64,000 nucleotides of DNA. Source: Lepus europaeus (lineage: Eukaryota > Chordata > Mammalia > Lagomorpha > Leporidae). The position numbers were made by a program, and so were the translations under genes. The notes beneath the pieces were generated by a model. That model saw only the letters and a program-made list of their open reading frames with translations, had not been told where the DNA came from and searched no databases. Below, piece by piece: positions 22,967 through 36,060 of the stretch. The DNA lies in assembly GCF_033115175.1 (NCBI RefSeq), contig NC_084839.1, forward strand, positions 41,277,501 to 41,341,500, given 5' to 3'. Each line of letters starts with the position of its first letter. The first letter of the stretch is position 1.

Positions 22967-22979
22967 CGCCCCCTGCTCT
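22967..22979 (-). promoter_or_regulatory. CTCF-like motif in the upstream CpG island, leftward
   Basis: CGCCCCCTGCTCT; the reverse complement matches 11 of 13 core positions. Chance matches are more likely in such GC-rich DNA. Confidence 0.25.
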
Positions 22980-23611
22980 TCTCACTCGGGGAGTGCCCCC
23001 AGATCTCCCAGTCCCCTCACCCCGCTTCCTGAGGGGCCAGAACAGGCCGCGCTGGCCCCAGCGGGCCTCGGGCCTGGCCCGGCCCCCGGCCCCAGGCCGC
23101 TGACGCAGCCCCGAAGTCGGTTTGCGTGCCGGGGTGGAGGGCGCGGGGCTGGAAAAACAAACAGGGCCGGGGCGCCGCGGCGCGGGGCGGGGGCTGGAAG
23201 GAAGTGCGCAGTGCGGCGAGAGCGCCGAACAAAGCCCTCTCGGGAGCCCGTCACCCCGCGCTGACCCCAGGCCCGCCCCGCCGAGTCCTGGGGCTCCCGG
23301 GCCTCGCCCCGGACAGGGCCGCACCGCTCGGCGGGCGCGCGCCTCCCCGGTCCCGGCGGTCCGAGCCTGCGGCCCGCCCCGAAGGCGCGAGGACACGGCG
23401 CGGCCGGCGGCGACGAAGCCTCACGCGGCCACGAGAGCCCTCGGGGCGAGGCTGGGCGGAGGCGCGGTGCTGACGGCCTGTGTCGGGAATCGGGGCGACT
23501 CTGGGGGCGCCGGCGCCCCAGCCGTGCTCGCCGCCAGGGAGGGGCCGGAGCTGGGCGACCAGCGCGGCCGCGCCTCCCGCCTCCCGGAGCAGGGCCGTGG
23601 CGGAGGCACAC

Positions 23612-23770
23612 AGCTGTTCCTCTCATACATATTTCATTACACAATCAGATAATGCGTCCCACCACCTTCGCAATTATTCACAGATAAACATTTTCAAGAC
23701 GTTTTGACATCTGTCTTAGTGCCTGCTATTAATTTAGTAATCACTGTAGTTAAAAATGTATGGGATTTTT
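23612..23770. promoter_or_regulatory. AT-rich core at the edge of the 21.9-23.6 kb CpG island (second)
   Basis: The block begins with CAGCTG (E-box), then has ATTACACAATCAGATAAT, CGCAATTATTCACAG, TATTAATTTAGTAATCACTG and TAGTTAAAAATG. CpG-rich sequence resumes after 23770. The dense TAAT content with no recognisable repeat suggests a regulatory element. Confidence 0.35.
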
Positions 23771-25324
23771 GCCGTCGGAGCGCCCCGTCTCCGGCGCGCG
23801 GGCCCCGGGTTGGGCGGCGTCAGGGAGCCGGGCCCTCCGGGAACGCAGCCACCTTGGGAGGGCAGCCGGCCTCTGGAGCGCGTTGACACTGCGAGGATTA
23901 AAGGGGGTATCTGGTTATTTTGATTTCTTGTGGAGGATGGTGGCTGTCCCCCTCCCCCACCCGCGTACCCTCCCCACTCTCCCCACCCCAGCCCTGCACC
24001 TCCACCTCACAGAAGAGCGTTCAGCCCTGGGCGCCCGGGCACAGGACTTGGTCAGGTCAGCTCCAACTGGGGCGGGGGGTGGGGTCTGGAGTTGTCTCAT
24101 TTGGGGTAGAGAGAGGGAGACAGACCCGCAAAGAGAGCCGGGCCCTCATGGTCACTAAGAATTTCTCAGTCCAAAACGCCCTTGACAATAGGAGAGTCAG
24201 CCCTACTCAAGTGAGTCCCCAACGTGGACACTGCTGCCCAGAGCCCCGTGGCCTCGGGCAGAGGTGACCTGGGTGCTGGGGAAAGACAGAGGGGGAAAAC
24301 GTGAATCAGCTCCAGTGACTGCACCGGGCAGTCGGGGATGTGAGAAACCCAATTGCTTTTCCGCTTGCGTGATAAACGTTGCAACGGACACGGGCATGGC
24401 CATGCCCAGGCAGTTTCTGAAATCAGACAAGCAGAATGGGAAGCAGCCTGTGGAGCTGGAAAGGAATAGCAAACATTTCTAGCTCTGAAAGGCTATTGTT
24501 TGTGCTCCGAAAGAGCTTAGATAAAACTCTCCAGAGGGAGAGGAGCGCCCAAGGCAGAGGGCATCTCGGCTCCAGGGATTTATGAAAGTTACTTGGGGTT
24601 TGAGAGAGGGAGTCAGTGCCGGGACAGACAAGTGTGGGGAAAGAAAAGCGGCCTTGGGGGGGACTGCATTTCCCACAAAGACTATGTGACTCCAAAGTGA
24701 TTTTCACTCTTTATTGTTCCAAACACCCGCAGCAACAAACTCTTAACAAAATGGCCAGGAATAAGAGGTATCTTGAAAAAAGAAACCGGCGCAGTGCTTC
24801 TCCCCAAAAGAGAAGGAATGCTTTCCCCCCACACACCCTCCACACCCTCTGTTTCTAGGGCAACTGCATCTGCTGAGCCGAGTCCTGCTGTGGCATTTTT
24901 GGGGTGGTTCATTTCTTCCTCACAAAATGGACCCCCTTGGCCCCTTGGAGGGTGGTCATCCGACTTGCTGGCCCAGAAAGTCGCCTTTCTTCTTCTTCTT
25001 CTTTTTCTTTGTCTAAATGAATCTTCCAGAACTTACCCTCTTCTTTCAGATGAGAGAGAGGGAGAGGCTCAACAAGAGAACTCAAAAGAGAAAAAGTAGG
25101 GAAAGGAGATGAAGTGGAAGGAGGGCCACTGCCTGTTCCGCCTGAAACCCCAAGGTAGCCTCTGTCTGGGAAAGTTCTTAGGCGGCGGGCAGGCAAACAA
25201 GCCAGCAGCGGGACACAAGCCTGTGCCCTTGCCATGCCCAGAGCAACTCTGGGAATCTCTCTTTGCAGCCCCCCAGCCTGGGGGTGGGAAGCAGATGGCA
25301 AGAACCCCCCAATATTTCACAAAG

Positions 25325-25470
25325 ACAATCAGTATAATAAGCTAAACAATTGCACTTGCTTTGGGGAGCTCTCCAGCAGATTTATTTGATATGCGGGGCA
25401 TTGGGATAGAATTAGGGGTGGTCAGCTGGTTGTTTGTGACAATTAAATTTGGGATACCAGTGAAAGGGCT
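25325..25470. promoter_or_regulatory. Candidate element with TAAT/AATTAAA words
   Basis: This short AT-rich block has ATAATAAGCTAAACAATTG, TTTATTTGATATG and GACAATTAAATTTG, and no recognised repeat. The motif evidence is weak. Confidence 0.22.
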
Positions 25471-25687
25471 AAAATACAGGCTCTCCCACTTCTGGAACCC
25501 CGGTTAGAGCTGAGCGTTCCCCTCAGGTATTAGGAAGGGTCTCATTAGGAATGCTGTCCACCCGAGCCCTCCTGTAGAACACAGTCCCTGGGGCCGAAAA
25601 TAACAAAACCAAAAGAGTCCCAGTGGAAATGAATCTTCCCTGCATTTCCCTCTTCCGGGTGTCTCCAACAGAGTAGAGGGGAAGGCA

Positions 25688-25718
<31 letters not shown>

Positions 25719-25719
25719 A
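25688..25719. repeat. (ATAA)n microsatellite
   Basis: About eight AAAT/ATAA units without interruption. Not part of a recognised SINE. Confidence 0.9.
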
Positions 25720-26299
25720 GGTTGGCTTTGGGGTGGAGGAGGCTGTTGGTTCTTTCCAGTTGCTAAGACTCCACAGAAAACCATTCACCCAGTGGACACA
25801 GCACAGTTTCTCCCTACAGGGCAACGTGCCTCTGAACGGAAGCCCTTGGCCAGGCGGCCAGGAGTCCTCCTCTCCCTCTTCCTATACGTTTGCTTGTGTG
25901 TCGGAGACCCTCCGTGAGGGCACTGGTTTTTGCCATCATCGGGACAACAGGATGTGCAGCCATGCGCTGGGATAGCTTATCCCTGCGGACATTGTATTCC
26001 TCAAATGCTTCTGTTAGTCCCCTTGATTCCCCCATGTGTATCCAGGTACAATTACATATACGTTTTGTGCACAGATGACTCAGCTTGAGTCTGGGCAGGA
26101 AGCCCTGGTCCGCGCGGGGGAGGTGCGCGAGTTCCTACGTTGTGCTTTGGGTGGGGTGCAAGGTTAACGAGGTTTCCCAGACCTCCGTGCTTTTACGTAC
26201 ACCTTCATCAGCCCAATTCACCTTTGCCGGAGAGACAGGGATCTCCTGAGACGATCCTGTGCCCTGCAACTCTTTGGAACCCTCCAGGGTCCTAGATTA

Positions 26300-28330
26300 G
26301 CGGCAGGACTGAGCCGAACGACGGGCTTAAGGACTGGGGTTGGGAGGCACCTCTCAGCTCAAGGCTGAACCCGCCACCCAGGCCACCTCGCAGTCGAATG
26401 CCCCCTGGGTCTCTGGGGGAGAGTGGGGACCCAATTGTGGGAGTCATGCGCCTCGGGGCGAGTGATACGCACTTTCGGGGACAGAGCTCGCCTCCTCGGC
26501 CTCCCGGGAGCAGAGCTGTATTTGTAACTGGGAACTGGCCTGGGCCCGCCCCCTCGGCCCCTCCTCCAGCCCCCTCCGCGGCGCGCGGCAATCAGCCGGC
26601 TGCCGCAGCACGCGTCCTGGCCACCCCCGAGCGCCCCCGGGCCGCGCGATCCTGCAGGGTCCCTGGCGTGGCCTAGGGAGGAAGGGGATCCGGAAGACTA
26701 GCCTGCGGCTCTCCGGGGCGGTCTTGCGGACTATTCCTTCGCGGATATCCCGCAGGCCGGCCGCGCGCCTGCGGGTCCTCGCCGGACTGGAACGCTGACC
26801 TCGGGCGTTCTGGGGGCGAGGGGTGGCGTGTGCGCGCGCGTTCTCCTGCGACGGGAAGCAAGTCCTCGTGTCTTCCTGGAATCTTGTAGCTGTGTGTTCT
26901 TGCGGGTGTGAGAGAGAAAGAGGCGGACTCTCGGCTAACTTCAGGTCAGTTTGTGCACAAAGGGCCAACGCTAGCCCGAAGGTCGGTCGCTGTGTCTCTC
27001 CGCACTCGCCCAAAATGAAGTCACCTCTCCCCAATCCCCTTGCAGCCTCCCCGGTCGGATCAAAGGGCCAAGGCCCCAGATGCCTGGAGGACTGAGGCCC
27101 TCCACGTGCACTCTGGTGTTCCGACACCCCAAGGGCCAAGCTGCCCTGGGGCCCCGGCTCAGGATCAGGTTAGAAGCCCTACGTGGGAAAGGAAGACCCG
27201 GAGAGCTACCCTCAGATCCACTGCCCGACCCCAGTGCATGGGACCTACCGACCTGCTGACCCCGTCGGGGATCCAGATTGGCCGCGGTGGGTGGGAGGGA
27301 CGGAGAGTTGGGTTGGTACTGGAGGGACGTGGAGATGGAGAGGGAAGAAAAATCAAAGGGTGAGGATGGGGTGGAGATGAAGCCTCGGAGACCTCCGGCT
27401 TTTCACCCTGCCATGGGGAGGTGGGTCGAGCGGCATTGCTGCCACACCACCCCAGGAAAAATAAAGCTAATGATGTAGTAATTTAGGAGGGGGTGAGGGG
27501 CTGGACCCAAGGAGGGAGGGGGAGAGAACAGAGGAATGCGCGCCCCAGGAGCGAAAGCAAACAGCTCGCTGTGGAGGCGCTGCCTGCGGCTCAGGCTTCC
27601 CAACAGGTTAGCAAGACAAGGATCCACCCGGCATTTCGCAGGAAGGGGGGGGGGGGAGCAGAGCGAGAAGGGAAGAGAGCCTTGATAGAGGACAGAGAGC
27701 GGGAGGGAACGAGAGAGGAGCGAGAGAGCGCACCGCGCCGTTTAAAAGGAGACTTACTCTTCCTAATGAATATTTATCCGCCGCTGCTCCACTCTCCCGG
27801 CTTCCCTTACCTTTCCGCAGGTAAGATCCTCCCTGTGCCCCAGTCCCAGGAGCCCTCCCGGCTCCCCTAGGCGGGGCGCGGGAAACTGGGCGGGAGGGCT
27901 CCTGGCAGGCGGAGTGGGGGCTGCAGGGGTGGCAGCTCTACTCCGCGCTTGGCTTGGGCGCCGGGGCATGCGACCCCACACGGCCAGGAGCCGCGTGCGT
28001 GGGCTACCTGTGTGGAATGGGTGTGAGCGCGCGTGTAAGAGCGAGAGAGCGAGAGGATGGGGTGGGGGAGGGCGGCGGGAGGCTGTGCGCCCGCGAGCGC
28101 GCGCTCCAGTTTGTGGCGCGCTCTGGGGACATTTTCCCGACTTTTCACTGGGACGCCTCGGATTTCTCGCCTTTGCCTCTCTCTGCTTCCCTTCCCCCTC
28201 TTCTTGGCCCCCTCCCCATATTCCCCCATCTCACCCCTACCCCTGGCTGAGATGCTCTTCTGCGGGCTATTGTACCGCTCGCGCGGGCTCCCTCGGACCA
28301 GATCTCAGGTCTCATAAAAGAGGATGAATA
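26300..28330. other. CpG island about 7-9 kb upstream of SIX3
   Basis: This interval is CpG-dense, with a GA-rich stretch (27640-27740), a G-run at 27647-27656 and a consensus splice donor CCGCAG/GTAAGATC at 27820/27821 on the + strand. No recognisable protein is encoded. It may be the promoter and first exon of a non-coding transcript (inference). Confidence 0.6.
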
Positions 28331-30479
28331 GTTCGGTTTCCGCCGTCAACCTCCACACAAAGACCGCCCGCCCAACGGGTCCCCTGTCTCGCTACCTGGC
28401 AGCTTCACTTTGGAGGTGCTACGGCCCTCCCTCCTCCCCCCACAGCCCTCTTGGGGTGCCAGGGCTCGCATCAAGGAGCTAAGAGTGAACCCGACCTGGG
28501 GGTACGGTATGGAACTTCGCAGGCGCTTCCTGCCAGCTTCCCTGGGTTGGAACCCCGAGCCTGAAGACCCTCAGGGGGAAGGGCACTGCTTCTTACCCCA
28601 ACTCCCTCATCCTGGCCAGCACTGGCCTGCTGGGGGGAGGGAGGGGAAGGGGTCTGGGAAGGGCTGACTATGTAACCCGAATTCTTTAAACCGACTTACC
28701 CAGACACCTGTTGAGAATCCATTTGGGGTTGCGGCTCCGAAGCTGCGCGAAGTGGGCACCCAAAACCAAAAGCCAGAGTTGGGACAAGAAAATTGTTCCT
28801 CTGACCAAGCCTCACAGGGCCAGTCAGGCTCATGTCGGCTTTGCCAGGTCCCCGCCCCGCCCCCAGTGCCCCCCTCAGCCTGGTGGCCCCGGACTCAGAG
28901 CCCGCAGACTCCGCGCTCAGGGCCGGGCCCTGGCAGCTCTCCTTAAGCCGGGACAGGCTTTCTAAGCCCTGCTCAGAAGTCAAGAGCAGCAGCGCCGCCG
29001 CACCGCCTGGCCTTTCATGCCGCAGCCGCTCCTTATTCTTGTGCCTCGGCCTCTCCGGGTGCCCCGGGACAAAGCTCCCAGAGCCCGATAGCTCCCTTCC
29101 CGCTAAATCCCCTTCGGGGTCAGTGCTTCACCAGCACCGGGCCGCGCGCCTCTCCTGCCAGCCCTGTGGCTCTTAAAGAGCCGCAGCCCCCCCCCCCCCA
29201 TACACACCCTTGGCGATCCCCCACCCCAGCCTCCCCGCCCCTCTCCTCTGGATCTAGCTCCCCACGCCAGCCTGCTGCCCCAACGGATGCCCGCAGGCTT
29301 CTGGCCCCCTCCCCTCGCCTCCTCCCCTGAGCAGTCGGTGGGCCTGGCCTCGGGGCCACAGGGTGAGTGCTACCCTCCGCCTCAGTCCTCTTTTCTCTCC
29401 ACCAGCGTCCACCTTCACTTCTCTACCTCTATTTTTGCTCTTTCCCTGGACATGGCCTGGATACCTGCCTTTGACACCAGCTCAAAGGTGATCCCTAAAG
29501 ATGGTCAGTTTGGGTTGTGGGGCAGGGTCTTTGCCGGTCCAGCTGAAGATGGGATTGGGGTGAATAGACCAGACAGACTTGGAGGGTGACCCTATCAGAG
29601 GCTCCTTGTCTTTTTGGCACATGGCGAAGGCTGGTTTGTTCCACTCCCTCCTGGACCTGGGCACCCTGGAATGGGGCTGTGAGGTTACTAAATGACCAGG
29701 CTAGCTGTGTGTCTGAGAGCTTGTGGGTATACGCAAGGAGGTGGTCCGGAGGACCCTTAGGATGGCCTGCTTCCCAAGCCCAGGGCACTGACCCCTTCCA
29801 AAGTAACTTTTAAGAGACCAAGCACTGGAGGTGCACAGATGGTGTGAGAGGGGACCTTGAATTCCAGTTGTGCAGGAAAAGGGGCAGCAGAGGACAGAGG
29901 GGACAGAGAGAGAAGTCAATTCCTTCTGAAAACTGAAGCACGATTTCGAATATGGTGTCTCATGTTTACTGGCCAAGCAGGTCACCTGCTCCAAGAACAG
30001 GGGCAGCAGATGGTCACTTGGGTTTGCTACCTTCCACAGCTCTGCCTCTCATCCTCTCACCAGGGCCTAGACTAGGTCCAGTCTCCCCCAGGGAGCCACG
30101 TGGTCTAGGCATAGGGTGGCCCTGCCTGGAGCTCTGTCTCCAGGCCTCCCCAAGACTGACAGCATGATTAAAGACAGGCCAGAGAAGGGCCGGGCTAGGT
30201 GGGACACACTGCTTCCCTCCTGCCCACATGTGCCTATGGGGGCTCTGTGGATTGGGGGAGAGGGGGCAGTGATGGGTCAGGCGGCTGAGCCTGCCCAGCC
30301 TGTCTCAGAGCCCAGCCCTAGCACACCAGTTTTGGCTATGGGAAGAGGATTGGTGGAGGAAAGTGTGTGGCCTCCTGGGTGGTGGAGACCAGAGGGACAT
30401 GGGGAGGGGGAGGAAGGCTGAGGGCAGGCTGACCTCCCCTGGGCACATTCCCTGTGCCATTCCAGCATTAGTCCAGATG
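28331..30479. other. Intergenic, no gene recognised
   Basis: Moderately GC-rich unique sequence with a poly(C) run (29187-29199). No repeat or coding signature. Confidence 0.5.
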
Positions 30480-31075
30480 CACCTTTTAAGGAACTGCGGT
30501 TTCTAATTGATTTACAATTGGCCCTCCTGGGAGAGGCTGCCAGCGCACCCCCTGGGCTAGATCCCGAAGCCACAGAAGCCACTCCTCCAGTCCCCAGCCA
30601 GCGTAGCTCCACAGCCCCCAAGTCTGCCGTTCCCCCTCGCTTTTGGGGGGCTGGATCCTCACCGCCATCTAGGCTGGGCCTGTGCCCACCCCTCCCTGGG
30701 CCTGGCAGTGGGAAGTGCCGGGGCCCAAGGCAGAGCCAAACTTCTCTTGTGTGAGGATGTGGGGGGCGGCGGCGGGGCTCATTAGGCAGAGCGGGGTGCC
30801 GAGAGGTGCGCGCGGCCGGCCCCCGAGGCCGCCTTTGAGCCGTCGGGGCGGCTTCATTAAGCGGCGCTAACAAGGCATACAAACGCCGGGCCCAGCAGCT
30901 TTCTTGCAATGCCGGGGCCTTAGCAGGGCGCCAGGCTAATGAGGGTCACTCAAAGGGGCTGATCAAATATTCAAATTTCCCCGCACGCCGGGAACTTTTA
31001 TGCACGGAGAAAGTTGAGGCAACTGAGCTGTGTTTACTGTCCGGGGCGACAATTGCTTGGAGCGCGGGTCCCCGG
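30480..31075. promoter_or_regulatory. Candidate enhancer block with RUNX, homeodomain and TCF/LEF words
   Basis: Two AT-richer cores sit in a CpG-rich region 4 kb upstream of SIX3. The first (30480-30525) has TGCGGTTT (RUNX type), TCTAATTGA and CAATTG. The second (about 30850-31060) has TCATTAAG, CTAATGAG, then TCAAAG and GATCAAA (TCF/LEF type) within 20 nt, and CAATTG again. No repeat similarity was recognised. Wnt signalling is known to repress SIX3 anteriorly, so TCF sites would make sense, but this is inference. Confidence 0.4.
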
Positions 31076-33110
31076 AGGCTAAGGCAGGGGGCGGGGGCGC
31101 GGGGAGGGAGCAGTTGTTTTTGAAAGGGAAGTAATGGGGTCCTTGAAGGGCTTCGCGGCCTCCCCGCCTGCGTGCGGCGCTCCCCGGCGCCCTCCCTGGC
31201 CGTCCGCGCCAAGCGCCGCAGTTTGCAGCTTGCGGGGAGGCCCAGACCTCGGGCCACCCGGCCAGCCTCCCGCCTCCGCACGTCCAGGGGGCCGGAAGGG
31301 GCGTTACCCCCAGGACAAACCTTCCCGGGCAGCTCTCGGGCCGAATCCTTGTCTCAGCCGCTCTGCAGATCCCCTAGCTTTCCCTTGAAACGCGAACGAA
31401 GAGCGTGGGGCTCGCTCAGGCACCGCTGACGTCTGTAAACAAATGCCCGCTTGGTCCAGGTACGAGGGGGCACACTCTGCAGTCCAAACGCGCTCTCCTC
31501 TCCCTGCGCCATCTGAACGCTGCCTTTCCTAGCACCGGGAACGGTACTGGTGCGGGGACAATAGCGGCGATTTTGTTTTGCACAGGTGACCTCGGCCTGT
31601 ACGCAGAGTCTCAGTCAGATCTTGGAGTCTTGAGCGGCCGGAGGGCAGTGGAGGGGCCCAGAGGCCCCGCAGGCTGGCCTGTTCCCCCACTGCCTCGCCG
31701 CTCTGAAGGACCCGGGCGCTGGTGCCCTCCGCGCGCCACCTCCGTGTGGAGTGGTCCTCGCGCCGCCCAAAGGCTTAGGCCCAGACCAGGGAGCAAGGCG
31801 GCTTGGGCCTTGAAACCCGAGGTCCTTCTGCTCCTACTCCTTCCCCCAGTGCCCAGTGCCTCGGAATTTGGGCGGGGAACTCCGGTGCTCCACAGTCTCC
31901 CACGCTACCCGAATACACTGAGCGCCCCTAGAGAGCGAGCCTGCCCAGCCTGCGCTCCTAGTCCCGCCAGCAGCCTGCAGCCGGTGTGGCCAGCCGCGCC
32001 ATGGACCAGCCGCCCCGCCTCCCTGCCCAGCGCTCGGGACTCAACTTACGGGCTCCAGGCGGCGGGCGTGGTACTTCGGGCCAGAGCCCAGAGGCGCTGG
32101 CGGCCGCAGGGCTGAGCGGTGGCGGCTCGGTGGGCGGCGCGGAGCTAGGCTCTGCGGGGAGGCGCGGACAGCCGCTCGCCCCGCAGCGCCGGGCTGGCTC
32201 CCGGTGCACAAAGCTGCGCGCCTTGCCGCCGCCCTCCGCCTGGCTTTGCGCTCCGGAGCCGCAGCCGTCACCGGAGCTGGCGGGATGCGGCAGGTCCGCG
32301 GGCGCCCGCACACAGGCTGGGGGGCGGTGATGCCGCCGAACTGAGTCTTAGCCGCGCTTGCCTCAATTCTCCCCGAGTGACGACGGTTTTCGATTTCAGC
32401 GCTTTCGGCGGAGCCCCGCGGCACCTGCCCAGCCTCCCTCCGGCGCGGGGCCGGCAGCGGCCGGGAGAGGCCGGGTCTCCCCCTCCCGGAGGCGGGGGTT
32501 GCGGGGACGGGAGGGGACTGGCCGGGTTCACCCGCCCGCCCGGCGCCTGGATCCCCAGCTCCGGGAGATGCAGTTTCGGGGTCACGAGCTGCTTTCAAAA
32601 AGTTGAACACAATATTCGGAAACCCACCCGTAGGAATTCTCCCCCCACACGCGGCACAATACCCACTCCCCTCCCCTTTTTCATTCCTTCCTCCCCCGCT
32701 TCCTCCTCCTGCCCCTTCCCCCTCCCACCTTTCAGCCTATAATCCTTCCCCTACAAGAGAAAGGGATCGGGAAGAAAAGATGATAAGTGTCTGTTTTTGT
32801 GTCCCAACCTTCGGGCTCTTTCTGGGCCCCGCAGTGAACGATTGCCCAGAGCTTGGAGGCTGAGCGCAAAAGGACTTGGGCTCGGGAGGAAGGCCCATGG
32901 AGGGGAGAGGCTCTGGAAGCCGGCCCTGACCAGCCTTCCCTTTGGGGGAGCAGTTCTGTGCCCCAGTCCGCGAGTTTAGGACCCGCCGCCCCCGGACTGC
33001 CTCCGCTGCGGCGAGGCGGAGTAAGCGCTGGGAGCTCGCTTGACCCGGAGCGGCTTGCGCTTCTGGGCCCTGGCCCTCTGAGGCCTGGCACCCCTGGAGT
33101 CGAGGCCTAG
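30530..33110. other. CpG-rich region 2-4.7 kb upstream of SIX3
   Basis: Broad CpG-rich DNA, interrupted by the AT-richer candidate enhancer at about 30850-31060. In other mammals this upstream side gives rise to the divergent SIX3 antisense RNA. I could not identify its exons here. Open frames of up to 236 codons are compositional. Confidence 0.6.
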
Positions 33111-33289
33111 GTAGGGCCTCCGCTCTGGGTTTAGGGGCTGGGACACTCGCCGCCCCAGTCACGTTAGGTTTCCCATTTAAATTCTCAGTCTCTTTTCTGC
33201 TCCCTCTTTGAGATCTCCAAAGTGGTGTGGACCCGGCGCTGCGCCCCCAGATCTGCATCGGAATGCAGAAAAGATCTTTAAAAAAAAAA

Positions 33290-33620
33290 GTTTTGAATTC
33301 CTCAATGATTTTTCTTCTGGAAAGGCAGCTTAGGATAATTATTTCAGCTTTATTGAGGGCAGATTAGTTGAAGTCTGGGCCCTGCGTTTCAATACGCGTT
33401 GTACACGGGCCCACAATGTGAGCATTGTTGGCTGGTGTGTGTGAACCCATTCAACATATACACTTTTTAACACCAAACCGAGTCCTGTCTAAATATACAC
33501 AGTGTGCCGGGAAAGACGCCTCTGACCCGACAAATCTGCGTAAATCACACTTCCATAGTTACCGAAGCTTCACAAAGGGAGGCCAGCCCAAGACGCTGAT
33601 TACCTCTTCTTAAAAGCAAC
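33290..33620. promoter_or_regulatory. Candidate enhancer with an inverted SOX pair
   Basis: This AT-rich, CpG-poor block lies 1.6-1.9 kb upstream of the SIX3 ATG, between CpG-rich sequences. It contains ACAATG-TGAG-CATTGT (33413-33428), a perfect inverted repeat of the SOX half-site with a 4-bp spacer. It also has TAATTATT-type homeodomain words near 33335, and no repeat element was recognised. These features suggest a conserved element; conservation itself was not tested. Confidence 0.4.
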
Positions 33621-33865
33621 CTACCTAAGAATAAACACCCATGCCTGGCCAGAGGGAGGGAGGCCCTCCATGCTCCCTGGACCTTCCGGGGCCCGGCTTA
33701 GGCGTGCGGTGTCACTTGCCCTACAGAAAGCAGATATTATTTTTATTCACAATACAAACACACAAGACCGTTCAGGCCTCATCCGCTTCCCTGGGGTGGT
33801 CTCCAAAGTTTGAGCTTTCTGCTGGTCTTGGGGGGCAGGCCAGAGCTCCTTTCTGCTGTGTGTGC

Positions 33866-33892
33866 GGGGTGGGGGTAGGGGTAGGGGTGGAG
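33866..33892. repeat. (TAGGGG)-like G-quadruplex-prone tract
   Basis: GGGGTGGGGGTAGGGGTAGG and on: at least four runs of four or more G separated by 1-2 nt, on the + strand. Confidence 0.75.
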
Positions 33893-33976
33893 GAGCCTGT
33901 CCATCTGCAAGATTCCCTGGGGTCCAGAAGGGCTCTCCCCAGCTCCTGCACAACTCCTCTGGGAGGCAGCTCAAGT

Positions 33977-33999
33977 GTGTGTGTGTGGGGGGGGGGGGG
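33977..33999. repeat. GT run followed by poly(G)
   Basis: GTGTGTGTGTG directly followed by about 13 G. Confidence 0.85.
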
Positions 34000-34689
34000 A
34001 CAAAGAATCTGGTGGCTGTTTGAGATAGAGGAAATGTAGTGTTGTTTCCTGCTTCAGAAGAGAGTGATGGGAGAAGTGAAGTCTCCTAGTCCTTGGGCAG
34101 AGTAAAAGGAAGGAAGCACCATCACTGTCCAGAGGCAGCTGGGTGAAGCAGCCCACCAGCACCAAGTGCGGAGGTCGGAGCGGCCTGCTGCACCCCGGTC
34201 CTGGGCTCGGGCTCCCTGGGGTCAGAGGCCCACTAGAATCCCAAAGCCCTGGCGGGTGCTGAGGCTCAAGAGGTCGCTTCACAGTGGGCCCCATGATCTC
34301 ATCTGTCCTTTCTTCCTGCCCACTGTTAGTGCTCACATAAGCAGAAAGAGCAGGCTCGACGTGCGCACCAAGTCCAAACCGGGCCGGCTCAACCGACTCC
34401 CGGCCTCTCCTGGCAGCCACCCTGCCGGCCCTCGGCAGGGCTAGGGAGCTGCTTGCCTGCTAACGAAATCCCCCATGTAACTGCTCATCCCATTCAAGTA
34501 TTCTGTGCCCATGGCTTTTAGAATTTCTGGATCAACTTCTTTAGGGCAGAGGGAAGAAGGAAAGAGGGAGAGAGCAAGAACGGGAGAGATGTGGGGGAGA
34601 TTTAGAGTTGCAAAGATTTTAAAAAATTCTCTTTCCCCCTGTCTCCCTCCTTCCTTCCTTCCCTCCTCTCCCCCTCCCCCTCACTCTGG

Positions 34690-36060
<1,371 letters not shown>

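Larger units (their letters stand above)
21885..23890. other. Upstream CpG island, no gene recognised
   Basis: CpG density is very high from about 21885, with AT-rich cores at 22286-22440 and 23612-23770. It is 11-13 kb upstream of SIX3. Long open frames here on both strands (for example 22725-23396 minus) are Pro/Arg/Gly/Ala-rich and reflect GC composition, not coding. It could be the promoter of a non-coding RNA or a Polycomb-type island of a developmental locus. Confidence 0.65.
23891..26299. other. Intergenic, no gene recognised
   Basis: Unique sequence with the (ATAA)n run, a CTT/CTTTTT patch near 24980 and the weak element at 25325-25470. Open frames are short and compositional. Confidence 0.5.
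33621..34689. other. Region just upstream of the SIX3 promoter
   Basis: Holds the G-quadruplex-prone tract, the GT/poly(G) run and a CT-rich patch at 34630-34682. A divergent antisense transcript would cross it; I could not define its exons. Confidence 0.45.

Noticed and set aside
22725..23396. 223-codon minus-strand open frame, and several similar frames in the same island
   Set aside because: Pro/Arg/Gly/Ala-rich with overlapping open frames on both strands, as expected from extreme GC content. No domain recognised.
30277..30909. 210-codon minus-strand open frame
   Set aside because: Compositional; it overlaps candidate regulatory sequence and no known protein is recognised.
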